From positions 687,604 to 751,603 of the forward strand of contig JAHRYM010000002.1 of NCBI GenBank assembly GCA_020622085.1: a stretch of 64,000 nt of DNA, given 5' to 3'. The notes under the pieces are model-generated. The model searched no databases and was not told the DNA's origin. It worked only from the letters and a program-made list of their open reading frames with translations. The DNA comes from Paracoccaceae bacterium (GTDB taxonomy: Bacteria; Pseudomonadota; Alphaproteobacteria; Rhodobacterales; Rhodobacteraceae). The position numbers and the translations under genes are program-made. This document shows positions 1 to 8,424 of the stretch, piece by piece. Position 1 is the stretch's first letter. Every line of letters begins with the position of its first letter.

Positions 1-62
<62 letters not shown>

Positions 63-142
63 AAGCTACCCGATGGAACCCGGTCAGCGCCAGACTTATC
101 CAGCCGGGTTGCACTTGCAGGCCGCCGGGGTAGCATGGACCC

Positions 143-1435
143 ATGACCGACATGACCAAAGCCATGATTTCCTCCATCGACGCGCGCCGGGATGACCTGA
201 CGCGGCTGACGCAGGACCTGATCCGCATTCCCACGCTGAACCCGCCGGGACGCAACTATCTGGAGATCTGTGAATACCTTGGAACGCGGCTGGAACGGCA
301 GGGCTTCCGGGTCGAACTGGTGCGGGCCCATGGCGCACCGGGTGACAGCGCCGAATTTCCCCGCTGGAACATGATCGCGCGCCGCGAAGGGGCGGCGCCC
401 GGCGACTGCGTGCATTTCAACAGCCACCATGATGTGGTCGAGGTGGGTCACGGCTGGTCCCGCGATCCCTTCGGGGGCGAGGTCGACAATGGCCGCGTCT
501 ATGGCCGGGGCGCCTGCGACATGAAGGGCGGGCTGGCGGCCAGCGTGATCGCGGCGGAAACCTTCATCGCCACCCATCCCGGTTTCCGCGGCGCCATCGA
601 GATTTCCGCCACGGCGGATGAGGAATCAGGCGGCTTTGGCGGCGTGGCCTATCTGGCGCGGCAAGGGCGCTTCGATCCCGACCGGGTCCAGCATGTCATC
701 ATCCCCGAACCCTTGCACAAGGATCGGATCTGCCTGGGCCATCGCGGCGTCTGGTGGGCCGAGATCGAGACGAAGGGCCGAATTGCCCACGGCTCGATGC
801 CCTTCCTGGGTGACAGCGCCATCCGCCACATGACCGCCGTGCTGGAAGAGATGGAGCGGACGCTGTTCCCGCTCTTGACCACCAAGCGCACGGACATGCC
901 GGTGATCCCGGAAGGCGCGCGGCAATCGACGCTGAACATCAACTCGATCCACGGCGGCGCACGGCAGGAAGACGACGACTACACCGGCCTGCCCGCGCCG
1001 GTGGTCGCGGACCGCTGCCGCATCGTCATCGACCGGCGCTTCCTGATCGAGGAAGACCTGGCCGAGGTCAAACGCGAGGTGACGGGCCTGCTGGAGAAGG
1101 TCCGCGCCGAACGGCCCGAATTCCGCTACGAAATCCGCGACCTGTTCGAGGTGGCGCCCGTGATGACCGACCGCGACGCGCCCGTGGTCCGGTCCACCGC
1201 CGCCGCGATCGAGCGGGTGCTGGGTCAGGCGGCGGGCTATGTGGTGTCGCCCGGCACCTATGACCAGAAGCACATCGACCGGATCGGGCGGCTGAAGAAC
1301 TGCATCGCCTATGGCCCCGGCGTTCTGGATCTGGCGCATCAGCCCGACGAATGGGTCGGCATCGACGACATGGCCGACAGCGCCGCCGTCATGGCCATGG
1401 TGCTGCGCGATCTGCTGACCGACAGCCCTGCGTGA
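143..1435 (+). CDS. M20-family metallo-deacylase (ArgE/DapE family)
   Basis: A 430-residue zinc-dependent hydrolase of the acetylornithine deacetylase / succinyl-diaminopimelate desuccinylase family, probably cytosolic because no signal peptide is visible. The metal-binding landmarks are present: NSHHDVV near residue 95, GRGACDMKGG near 120 (bridging Asp), ADEESGG near 155 (catalytic Glu pair), PEP near 187, and a C-terminal GVLDLAHQPDEW with the last His ligand. The length fits the longer ArgE/DapE-like deacylases rather than classical ArgE. The substrate cannot be read from sequence; it could be an N-acyl amino acid or a related amide. A second ATG lies three codons downstream. It converges with panC, 5 bases away. 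Confidence 0.85.
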   Translation: MTDMTKAMISSIDARRDDLTRLTQDLIRIPTLNPPGRNYLEICEYLGTRLERQGFRVELVRAHGAPGDSAEFPRWNMIARREGAAPGDCVHFNSHHDVVEVGHGWSRDPFGGEVDNGRVYGRGACDMKGGLAASVIAAETFIATHPGFRGAIEISATADEESGGFGGVAYLARQGRFDPDRVQHVIIPEPLHKDRICLGHRGVWWAEIETKGRIAHGSMPFLGDSAIRHMTAVLEEMERTLFPLLTTKRTDMPVIPEGARQSTLNINSIHGGARQEDDDYTGLPAPVVADRCRIVIDRRFLIEEDLAEVKREVTGLLEKVRAERPEFRYEIRDLFEVAPVMTDRDAPVVRSTAAAIERVLGQAAGYVVSPGTYDQKHIDRIGRLKNCIAYGPGVLDLAHQPDEWVGIDDMADSAAVMAMVLRDLLTDSPA

Positions 1436-1440
1436 CGGGG

Positions 1441-2286
1441 TCAGGCCGGATCGACGGCGATGTTGTCGATCAGACGGATACCCGCGATCCAGACCGCCGC
1501 CAGAAGCCGCGCGGGACGGTCCAGCGTTGACATGGCGCGCAGGTCTTCCGCGCCATGCAGCGCGATGTAGTCGATGCTGTCGAAACCGCCCGCCAGAACC
1601 TCGGCCTGGGCCTTGTCCAGCACCTCATGCACGGATGCCCCGGCGGCAATCGCCGCCGCCGCGCGGGCCATCGCAGCCGGAAGGACCGGCGCGCGTTGCC
1701 GGTCGGCGGGCGACAGGCGCAGGTTCCGGGACGACATCGCAAGGCCATCGGGATCGCGGAAGGTCGGGCAGCCGACGATCTGTATGGGGATGTTCAGGTC
1801 GGTGACCATGCGGCGGACGATCTGGAGCTGCTGCCAGTCCTTTTCGCCGAAATAGGCGCGGTCGGCCCCGGTCATCAGGAAAAGCTTGCTGACCACCGTC
1901 GCCATGCCGTCGAAATGGCCGGGGCGGTGCGCGCCTTCAAGTTCGGCACTCAGCCCCGTGACGCTGACCACCGATGAAAACCCGGCCGGGTAGACGACGG
2001 CGGGCGTGGGCAGGAACAGCAGGTCCACCCCGGCCTTGCGCAGCAGATCGCTGTCACGGCCCTCGGTCCGGGGGTATTTCGCCAGATCCTCGGGGTTGTT
2101 GAATTGCATCGGGTTGACGAAGATCGACACGATCACCCGATCGCAGTCCCTTTTCGCCGCCGCGATCAGCGACAGGTGACCGTCATGCAGCGCACCCATC
2201 GTCGGGACGAAGCCGATGCCCTGGCCCGCCTTCCGCCAGCCCAGCGTCATCTTGCGAAGCGAGGCGACATCCTCGGCGCGGATCAT
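1441..2286 (-). CDS. panC: Pantoate--beta-alanine ligase
   Basis: Joins D-pantoate and beta-alanine with ATP to make pantothenate, the last step of vitamin B5 synthesis in the cytosol. The 281 residues match the family length. Visible motifs are [15 protein letters not shown] near residue 26 (HIGH-like nucleotide-binding site), SIFVNPMQF near 54, FGEKDWQQL near 146 and an MSSRN motif near 184. The start overlaps the panB stop as ATGA, so the pair is translationally coupled in one operon read panB then panC. Nothing is unusual in the sequence. Confidence 0.97.
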   Translation of the reverse strand: MIRAEDVASLRKMTLGWRKAGQGIGFVPTMGALHDGHLSLIAAAKRDCDRVIVSIFVNPMQFNNPEDLAKYPRTEGRDSDLLRKAGVDLLFLPTPAVVYPAGFSSVVSVTGLSAELEGAHRPGHFDGMATVVSKLFLMTGADRAYFGEKDWQQLQIVRRMVTDLNIPIQIVGCPTFRDPDGLAMSSRNLRLSPADRQRAPVLPAAMARAAAAIAAGASVHEVLDKAQAEVLAGGFDSIDYIALHGAEDLRAMSTLDRPARLLAAVWIAGIRLIDNIAVDPA

Positions 2287-3110
2287 CGGCTGGGAACCTC
2301 ATCGGGGAAAGTGTGTTCCGGGGCCGGGAAGCGCCGCGCACGCACGTCTTCGGCATAGGCGGCGATGGCGGTTTCGGCGGTTTCCCCAAGCTCGGCATAG
2401 CGGCGGACGAACTTGGGGCGGAAGCTGGTGAAAAGACCCAGCATGTCATCCACTACCAGCACCTGCCCGTCACAGGCCGCCGAGGCGCCGATGCCGATGG
2501 TCGGGATCGTCAGCGCGGCGCTAAGTTCGCGCGCAAGGCTTTCGGGCAGTTTTTCGAAGACCACCGAAAAGGCCCCCGCCGCCTCGACCGCGACGGCATC
2601 TTCGCGGATGCGGGTGGAGTCGCTGCCACGGCCCTGCACCTTGTAGCCGCCAAGGGTGTTCACCGACTGCGGCGTAAGCCCGATATGCGCCATCACCGGG
2701 ATGCCCCGCGCCGTCAGGAAGGCGATGGTCTCGGCCATATGCACCCCGCCTTCCAGCTTGACCGCCGCCGCGCCGGTTTCGCGCATGATCCGGGCGGCAT
2801 TGCGGAACGCCTGTTCGGGGCCTTCCTCGTAGCTGCCGAAGGGCATGTCGATGACCAGCAGCGCCCGCGACAGGCCCCGCGCCACCGCCTGCCCGTGCAG
2901 GATCATCATCTCCATCGTCGCGCCAAGGGTCGTGTCGTGGCCATGCAGGACCATCGCCACGGAATCGCCCACCAGAACAACGTCGCAATGCGGGTCCACC
3001 AGCCGGGCGATGGGCGTCGTATAGGCCGTCAGCACCACCAGCGGCGTCTGCCCCTTGCGGGCGCGGACTGCCGAAGGGCTGATCCGGCGGACCTCGTTCG
3101 ATGCACTCAT
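2283..3110 (-). CDS. panB: 3-methyl-2-oxobutanoate hydroxymethyltransferase
   Basis: Transfers a hydroxymethyl group from 5,10-methylene-THF to alpha-ketoisovalerate, giving ketopantoate, the first committed step of pantothenate synthesis. The 275-residue TIM barrel is full length, with [16 protein letters not shown] near residue 24, the metal-binding [16 protein letters not shown] near 47, and VKLEGG near 117. It is the first gene of a panBC operon, sharing ATGA with panC. It consumes methylene-THF, the product proposed for the GcvT-like proteins at 7.3 and 22.5 kb, but panBC is general metabolism and the closeness is probably incidental. Its promoter should lie in the 178 bases to its right. 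Confidence 0.97.
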   Translation of the reverse strand: MSASNEVRRISPSAVRARKGQTPLVVLTAYTTPIARLVDPHCDVVLVGDSVAMVLHGHDTTLGATMEMMILHGQAVARGLSRALLVIDMPFGSYEEGPEQAFRNAARIMRETGAAAVKLEGGVHMAETIAFLTARGIPVMAHIGLTPQSVNTLGGYKVQGRGSDSTRIREDAVAVEAAGAFSVVFEKLPESLARELSAALTIPTIGIGASAACDGQVLVVDDMLGLFTSFRPKFVRRYAELGETAETAIAAYAEDVRARRFPAPEHTFPDEVPSR

Positions 3111-3288
3111 GGATGATTCCTCCCCCGATGATGTGGCAGTCTAGCTGCGGCGCAGCATCAGATTCCAGTGGTAAGTTTACCTTACGTTCCCGACGGCAAA
3201 GCCGGCCCTGATCGCCTGTGGAAACCATTCAATGATACCACCGTTTCACCCGGAGGGCCGGGTTCATGCCGCCAGAGCAAGTTCCGCT

Positions 3289-4164
3289 TTAGCTGGCCGC
3301 GCCAGCTGTCGCGGCGCGGATCAGCGCCGCCTCTACAGCGCCCTGCCCGGTCTCGCCTTGCAGCGGATACAAGATGCCCGGCGTCCGGCTGTGATGGAAA
3401 TCGCCGATTGGCCGAATGGCGATCCCCGGCACGACAAAACTGTCAGGCATGACGGTGATACCAAGACCTGCGCGCACATAGCTTTGCGCCAGCGACTCCT
3501 GTATGGTCCTGGCGGCGAAGAACGGGCGCACCCCACACGCGGTGAAATGCCGCGAGGTTTCGGACAGCAATTCGCAGTGGCGACGCACAATCATCGTCTT
3601 GGCCGCCAGATCCTCGGCCGCGGCCTCTTCGCGCCCGGCCAGCGGGTGGCGGGATGGCAGGGCGATCCCGTAACCTTCGGTCAGGACCGGTTGGGAGCTC
3701 ATGCGCAACCCCGGCCGCAGGATGGTAAGCGCGAGGTCGATCCGCCCGCGCGCCAGACCGTCAAGCAATTCCCGCTCGCGCCCCTCGATGATCTCGATCC
3801 GCTGAGCGGCCGTTCCGGATAGGGTGGCGAGTTCCGCCAGGAAGCGTTCTGTCCAGGCTGGCGCCAGAGTGCTGAGCCAGCCGATGCGACGGGTTGCAGT
3901 CGGCTCCAGGACTCCGGCCTCGGATCGGGCGGCGACAAAGCGGGCTTCGATTGCCCTGGCGCGTTCGGCAAGGCGAGCCCCGGCGGCAGTCAGTTCCACC
4001 CGCCGGTTCGAGCGGATGAACAGCGACCGGCCCAGATCGCGTTCAAGCCGGGCGTTGCCGTCCGAAAGCGTCGGCTGCGTGACATGGCACATCTCGGCAG
4101 CACGGGTAAAGCTGCCCTGGTCGATGACCGCCAGGAAATAGCGCAGCAGTTAGCGTTCGATCAT
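3289..4164 (-). pseudogene. LysR-family regulator broken by a nonsense codon at codon 5
   Basis: Read from the ATG at 4162-4164 the frame gives Met-Ile-Glu-Arg-stop-Leu-Leu-Arg-Tyr-Phe and then a normal LysR winged helix: FLAVIDQGSFTRAA, then TQPTLSD, then the effector-binding domain to the stop at 3289-3291. The stop codon TAA (4150-4152) sits where LysR proteins usually have Tyr or a similar residue in M-I-E-R-Y-L-L-R-Y-F, so one C-to-A change would create it. The next in-frame ATG (4090-4092) is inside the recognition helix region and would lose the first helix. Either the gene is dead or it starts at a CTG/TTG after the stop. The target it once controlled is not evident; an IS element follows upstream. 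Confidence 0.8.
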
Positions 4165-4277
4165 CGCGGCTCTACCCCTATCATAGACAATTTCCATGAT
4201 ATTCTTATTCCAAAAATCAATTTTCCGTATGGCCGGACGGCAATCCCCCCGTTTTTAACGGGGTGCATTCGTAGAAC

Positions 4278-5105
4278 TTACGCGGCCATTTTCAGTTTCT
4301 GGGCGGGTGTGATGCCGCCGATGGCCATGTTCGGGCGGTCGTTGTTGTAAGTCCAGAGCCATTGCGTGGCGAAGTCCTGTGCCTTCTCGATGGTTTCGAT
4401 GATGTATTGATCGAGCCATTCATGCCTGACCGTTCGGTTGTAGCGCTCGACATAGGCGTTCTGCTGCGGCTGGCCGGGATGGATGTACTGGATGGCGATC
4501 TTCCGTTTTTCGGCCCACTCCATCAGCTTGCCACTGATGTATTCGGGGCCGTTGTCGACCCTGATCGTCCCGGGCTTGCCGCGCCATTCGATGATCCGGT
4601 CAAGGCTCCGGATCACACGCTCGGCTGGCAAGGAAAAGTCGACCTCGATGCCCAAGCCCCTCCCGGTTGAAGTCGTCCAGCACGTTCAAGAGCCGGAACT
4701 GGCGGCCGTCACCCAGCCTGTCGGCCATGAAGTCCATCGACCAGGTCATGTTGGGCGCGTCGGGCACGGCCAGGGCATCGGGTTTATCCCGCTTCAGCCG
4801 CGCGGCAGCTTGATCCGCAGGTTCAGCCCCAGCGCGCAATAGATGCGATAGACCCGCTTGTGGTTCCACGGATGCCCCTTCGCGTTGCGCAAGTGCAGGA
4901 AACACAAGCCGAACCCCCAGGTCTTGCGGGCATCGGTCAGCCCCACCAGCAGATCGGCGATCTCTTCGTTCTCGTCGCGCAGCTTCGGGCTGTAGCGATA
5001 AGAGGTCTCGCTGACACCGAAGGCCCGGCAGGCCAGCGCAATGCTGACCCCGTGTCGCGCCACCGCTTTCCCGGCCTTCTCCCGGCGTGGAGATGGCCGC
5101 GTCAC
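4278..5105 (-). pseudogene. IS3 transposase OrfB (DDE integrase) with two compensating frameshifts
   Basis: The DDE integrase part of the IS3 transposase, in three pieces. 5105-4800 encodes the HTH_21-like part (GVSIALACRAFGVSETSYRY, NHKRVYRIYCAL). Near 4800 a base is missing, so Leu-Pro-Arg-Gly runs into a stop while the +1 frame continues RLKRDKP...WSMDFMADRL. Near 4655 a G is gained in GGGCTTGGGCATC, returning to the first frame for GIEVDFSLPAE, RVDNGPEY and YVERYNRTVRHEW. The catalytic Asp (FMADRL region), second Asp (VDNGPE) and Glu (ENAYVE-like) positions are still recognisable. The protein cannot be made intact, so the element is not autonomous. Confidence 0.85.
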
Positions 5106-5123
5106 TTTTTTCCCAAGGCCTGC

Positions 5124-5402
5124 TCAGGTTCTCTCGAACCGGTGGCGTTCACCTTCGCAGTTCAGCAGATCCGCCTGCATGCTCAGGTCCGCATACATCC
5201 GCTTCAGGCGCCGGTTCTCCTCTTCAATCGCCTTCATCTGGCTGATCAGCGAGGCATCCATCCCGCCATACTTCGCCCGCCACTTGTAAAACGACGCAGA
5301 GCTCATGCCATGCGCCTGGCACAGCTCGGCCACCGGCATCCCGCCTTCGGCCTGACGCAGGATCGCAAGGATCTGAGCCTCAGTGTATCTGCTTGTCTTC
5401 AT
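5124..5402 (-). CDS. IS3-family transposase OrfA (altered C-terminus)
   Basis: The 92-residue DNA-binding OrfA: a helix-turn-helix (SRYTEAQILAILRQAEGG, GMSSASFYKWRAKYGGMD) followed by a leucine-zipper stretch (EEENRRLKRMYADLSMQADLL). In related IS elements OrfA ends about LLKEALGKK and then slips into OrfB. Here, after the second Leu the sequence becomes NCEGERHRFERT and stops, and the expected CTTGGGAAAAAAGTGA slippery tail is found about 40 bases further on. That indicates a small insertion or rearrangement containing GGTTC-GAGA-GAACC, removing the normal OrfA-OrfB frameshift signal from its context. Confidence 0.85.
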   Translation of the reverse strand: MKTSRYTEAQILAILRQAEGGMPVAELCQAHGMSSASFYKWRAKYGGMDASLISQMKAIEEENRRLKRMYADLSMQADLLNCEGERHRFERT

Positions 5403-5561
5403 TCAGAATCTCCTCGTTCATCCTGGCGAGAAAATTCTACTTATCCAGCCCCTTACTTGCGGGGGGGGGGATTACCGCCCAAATACGAGGTTGAAAAGAA
5501 ACGCCTTGGCCGAAGCGGGAAGAAAAGCCCCCGCCCCGGCCAACTCATGCGTACCGGCAGA

Positions 5562-5576
5562 GGGCCGCTCCGGCCC
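5562..5576 (-). terminator. Possible terminator hairpin of the left amine operon
   Basis: GGGCCG-CTC-CGGCCC forms a 6-bp perfect stem with a 3-nt loop about 80 bases beyond the stop of the last gene of the minus-strand operon. There is no T-tract, so termination is only a guess. The rest of 5482-5656 shows no gene. Confidence 0.3.
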
Positions 5577-5656
5577 CCTGGTTAGCGGCAGGAATTGCCC
5601 GCAGGGGCATCGCCAAGGCCGCTACGATAGGTCAAAACCCAACACTACAAGCGTCG

Positions 5657-5770
5657 TCAGATCTTGGTGACGAAAGTCCGCGCGTGGTAAAGCGCAAGCA
5701 GCGGCAAGCCAATACAGACGATGGTCGCTGCGACAACTCCGGTCGTCCCCCAGGCGAAGAACTCGATCAT
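5657..5770 (-). CDS. 37-residue single-helix membrane microprotein
   Basis: A very small gene: 37 codons from ATG (5768-5770) to TGA (5657-5659). The product begins MIEFFAWGTTGVVAATIVC and continues IGLPLLALYHARTFVTKI, a single hydrophobic helix with a short basic C-terminus, so probably an inner-membrane protein. Support for being real: the start overlaps the stop of the preceding gene as ATGA, and GGAG sits 8 bases before the ATG. It closes an operon whose third-last gene is a DMT-type permease, so a small accessory subunit of that carrier is plausible. No homologue is recognised; the function is inference. Confidence 0.65.
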   Translation of the reverse strand: MIEFFAWGTTGVVAATIVCIGLPLLALYHARTFVTKI

Positions 5771-6066
5771 GACATATTCTCCATCAATCCAGTTTGATGC
5801 ATCCGCTCACGGCCGAACCCGTTAAGCCGATAGCGGTTCAGGAGCTTCTCCGCTCCCTTCGAGCTGCGCGGATCGACACGCGATTCCAGATGGTCGATCA
5901 GCCCGCCCGCATGCAGCTCGGTCAACGTCATGCGGATGGTGCCAATCCAGTAGGCGCCTTGCAGCGCGTATTCTTCCAGAATGACCTCGCTGATTTCGTG
6001 GTCCCACAAGGCGTTGCTGCGCTCCAACAACTGCAGGATACGGCCCTTGATATGTATTTTTGGCAT
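5767..6066 (-). CDS. Small winged-helix-like protein of the amine operon
   Basis: A 99-residue protein not recognised by family. Its outline fits a winged helix: helix 1 GRILQLLERSNALWDHE, helix 2 ISEVILEEY, a likely recognition helix YWIGTIRMTLTELHAGGLI, then a basic wing DHLESRV...LLNRYRLN. It has no membrane segment. It starts 3 bases after the permease stop and shares ATGA with the microprotein, so the three genes form a tightly coupled tail to the operon. A DNA-binding regulator is the best guess; alternatively it could be a cytosolic partner of the transporter. Confidence 0.7.
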   Translation of the reverse strand: MPKIHIKGRILQLLERSNALWDHEISEVILEEYALQGAYWIGTIRMTLTELHAGGLIDHLESRVDPRSSKGAEKLLNRYRLNGFGRERMHQTGLMENMS

Positions 6067-6069
6067 GGT

Positions 6070-7158
6070 TCAGCCCTTTTCCCCTGCGCGAATGACTTCA
6101 AGCACTCCTCGGCCTTCGGTGAACAAGATAAAGCTCCCGATCACGGCAACGGTTGCGCCCACTGCAAACCAGATGTCGGGTGTCAGCCCGCCAAAGATCC
6201 ACAGATAAACAAGCGATAGCGGGCCATAAAGCGCGGCGATGGCCTGTCCCCGGCCAACACCGATCAACGGAAAGGACTTGTACCAGGAAACGTAGCAGAA
6301 TGCGAAAGTCATCCCCATGAGAACCAGCATATGCCAGACGCCAATTTGCGCCAAAGCTGTGCCCATCGAGGTCCAGAGAACATCGCCGGCAAGCATCCAG
6401 GCGATCGGCACCCCGATCACAACCCAGATCATGACCTCGGCCGTGAAGCGCACAGTGAGTCCGACGTCGGGGTCACTGACGTCAAGCGCACGGCCCGCGA
6501 CCGCGCCCTCAAGGCCCCAGCCGATGAAGGCCATCGCACCGCCGACGTAGCCAATCCAGCGGCTGCTGTTACCTTCCATGCCCAGATCGCTGATCAGGCC
6601 GGGCAGGAAGATGAGAACCGCGCCGGTGACCAGCACCAGAAGTCCCAATGCGGCGCGCGCTGTTATACGCTCATTATACCAGAGGCGCGCCAGCATGGCG
6701 CCGACCAGCGGATAAAGCAGCCCCGCAACGGCTGCGAAACCCGGCCCCACATAGACCATCGCCACATAGGTGCCGAAGATGGCAAGCCCCCCCGACAGCC
6801 CTGCCGGCAGATACCAGAAGGCGATCCGTTTCTGACGCAGTGTGCGGAAATATTCGCCGGTCTTCCCAAGCGTTCCGACCCAGACAAACATGAAGATCAA
6901 AACGGCGATCGCATTCAAGAAAGCGACGACCATTGCGGCGAGAATATTACCCGCGTTGCCACCCTGGGCCAGATCGACAAAGGGTTGTTCATAGTAGATT
7001 GCATAGCCGGGCACATACCACGCTGCCCAGAGAACCGCGCACCATAACGCCCAGATGAAACCCCATCGGACCTGATAGTTCCGACTTTTTATTCTCAGCG
7101 CCTTGAGTTCGGCAATATCAGCATTCGTGTGGCCGTGTGTTGCATCTATATCTGTCAT
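6070..7158 (-). CDS. DMT/EamA-type permease, candidate methylated-amine transporter
   Basis: A 362-residue inner-membrane protein of the drug/metabolite transporter superfamily. After a charged N-terminal 30 residues there are ten hydrophobic helices, roughly at 33-57, 74-97, 112-134, 140-158, 170-192, 203-222, 232-252, 268-290, 305-323 and 330-350, consistent with two 5-helix EamA repeats. A strong ribosome site (GGGGAGGACCG) precedes the ATG. It is read in the same direction as the TMA dehydrogenase, ETF and GcvT-like genes and follows the latter after a 106-base gap with a hairpin. Context suggests uptake of TMA, DMA or a precursor, or export of a product. Known bacterial TMA carriers are BCCT or Amt types, so a DMT carrier would be unusual. 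Confidence 0.85.
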   Translation of the reverse strand: MTDIDATHGHTNADIAELKALRIKSRNYQVRWGFIWALWCAVLWAAWYVPGYAIYYEQPFVDLAQGGNAGNILAAMVVAFLNAIAVLIFMFVWVGTLGKTGEYFRTLRQKRIAFWYLPAGLSGGLAIFGTYVAMVYVGPGFAAVAGLLYPLVGAMLARLWYNERITARAALGLLVLVTGAVLIFLPGLISDLGMEGNSSRWIGYVGGAMAFIGWGLEGAVAGRALDVSDPDVGLTVRFTAEVMIWVVIGVPIAWMLAGDVLWTSMGTALAQIGVWHMLVLMGMTFAFCYVSWYKSFPLIGVGRGQAIAALYGPLSLVYLWIFGGLTPDIWFAVGATVAVIGSFILFTEGRGVLEVIRAGEKG

Positions 7159-7221
7159 TCGGTCCTCCCCGGTAGACTTCAGCGGCTGCGCCGCATTTTT
7201 TCTTGGGCCTCATATCTGATC

Positions 7222-7245
7222 GGCGCGACAGTCTCCTGCCGCGCC
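7222..7245. other. Intercistronic hairpin between gcvT-like gene and permease
   Basis: GGCGCG-A-CAG, loop TCTC, CTG-C-CGCGCC: nine paired bases with one A/C mismatch, in the 106-base gap. It may be an mRNA-stabilising or attenuating structure that lowers permease expression relative to the upstream enzymes. Confidence 0.5.
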
Positions 7246-7264
7246 GCAGAACTTGGTCCTCGTT

Positions 7265-8362
7265 TCAGCTGTGGGTGCGCGACTTGTTCGGGTCGAAGAA
7301 CGGCACCGGCTCAACAGTCACTTCCACGCCATTCTGGGCATCCCCGACCTTGAGGATTGTCCCTTCCGCGATCGTCGGATCAAGATGCACCAGGGCCAGC
7401 GATTTCTTCATCCGATGCGAGTAGCCCGGGCTGTTGATGATGCCTACATCCTTGCCATTCAGATAAAGCTTGGCGCCGCCTTCCATCGGTTCACTCAGCG
7501 CGCCTGTGGAAACACCGCCGAACTTGACCTTTTCCTGGCCTTCCTTGGCCATCAGCGCCGCACGTCCCATGAAATCGGGCTTCTTGCGAGAGATCGTCCA
7601 GCCAAGACCCACCTCCCACGGCGTGGTTTCCTCGCTCATGTCGTAGGGGTAGAACAGCAACCCGGCTTCGATGCGGATCTTGTCGAGGCAGTTGAACGAA
7701 CAGGCCATGATCCCGTCCTTTTCACCCTCGCCGAGAATGCTGTTCCAGAGATAAACGACATCCTTCCGGTCAACGAAGATCTCATAGCCGCGTTCGCCCG
7801 AATAGCCGGTGCGCGAGATGATCACCTTGCGGTCGAACAGCGTGGTTTCGACCTGGTGGAAATACGCAAGGCTATCGATATCTGCCGGCGAAAACCGCTG
7901 AAGGAACGGCAGCGCTTTCTGACCCTGGAGCGACAGGTCATGCAGATCGTCGTCAAAACGCACGTCGACATTGCGGCCTTTTGCAGCGTGTTGAAGCCGC
8001 TCGAGGCTTTTCCCGGCACCGTGGACATAGAGGTATTTGTTGTCGTCGATGTGGAAGATGATGTTGTCGTCGCAGATCGTGCCTTCGTCGGTCAACAGGG
8101 GGTTGTAGGCCGACTTGCCCTTGTAGATCCGGCTCATGTCGCGGGTGGCGACGTGGTCGATCAGCGCCGCCGCTTCCGGGCCGGTGATCCAGATCTTCTT
8201 CAGGCCCGAGACGTCGAACAGGCCTGCGGCCTCGCGGACGGCATCATGTTCCTTTTCAGCGGAAGTCCCATAGCTCCAAGCGACATCCATTTCGTTCCAG
8301 TCGCCCAGACCCGCCCCAAGTTTCTTATGCTCGTTCTCGAGTTCCGATACCCGTTTGTTCAT
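7265..8362 (-). CDS. GcvT-like THF-dependent aminomethyltransferase-family protein 1
   Basis: A 365-residue stand-alone protein of the glycine-cleavage T-protein / DmdA / dimethylglycine-dehydrogenase C-domain family. Folate-site landmarks are intact: the acidic pair DEGTICDD near residues 92-99 (equivalent to the catalytic Asp of T-protein), SRTGYSGERGYEIF (Tyr and Glu contacting folate) and KIRIEAGLLFY (Arg clamp), then ETTPWEVGLGW. No gcvP or gcvH is nearby, so glycine cleavage is not the role. It sits in an operon with TMA dehydrogenase and ETF. The likely job is to take the formaldehyde or iminium carbon released by the dehydrogenase onto THF as 5,10-methylene-THF. It is paralogous to the protein at 22489-23586. 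Confidence 0.85.
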   Translation of the reverse strand: MNKRVSELENEHKKLGAGLGDWNEMDVAWSYGTSAEKEHDAVREAAGLFDVSGLKKIWITGPEAAALIDHVATRDMSRIYKGKSAYNPLLTDEGTICDDNIIFHIDDNKYLYVHGAGKSLERLQHAAKGRNVDVRFDDDLHDLSLQGQKALPFLQRFSPADIDSLAYFHQVETTLFDRKVIISRTGYSGERGYEIFVDRKDVVYLWNSILGEGEKDGIMACSFNCLDKIRIEAGLLFYPYDMSEETTPWEVGLGWTISRKKPDFMGRAALMAKEGQEKVKFGGVSTGALSEPMEGGAKLYLNGKDVGIINSPGYSHRMKKSLALVHLDPTIAEGTILKVGDAQNGVEVTVEPVPFFDPNKSRTHS

Positions 8363-8424
8363 GTCGTGTCCTTTTCTTCAGATAGATGTTTGCGGCCCGT
8401 CCGAAGCCGCGGCTGCAGAGGATT

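Larger units (their letters stand above)
4230..5481 (-). mobile_element. IS3-family insertion sequence, degenerate
   Basis: About 1.25 kb carrying orfA and a broken orfB of an IS3-family transposase. The ends form an imperfect inverted repeat: reading inward from the left TGGCCGG-ACGGCAATCCCC, then AACGGGGTGCATTCGTAGAA; from the right (reverse complement) TGGGCGGTAATCCCC, then TAAGGGGCTGGATAAGTAGAA. The exact borders are uncertain; an inner alternative is 4264-5447. No convincing 3-4 bp target duplication is seen at either choice, which suggests an old or rearranged copy. Confidence 0.75.

Noticed and set aside
7265-8362. Glycine cleavage system T-protein
   Set aside because: No gcvH or gcvP nearby, and a paralogue occurs in the other amine arm; context points to a one-carbon transfer partner of the dehydrogenase.
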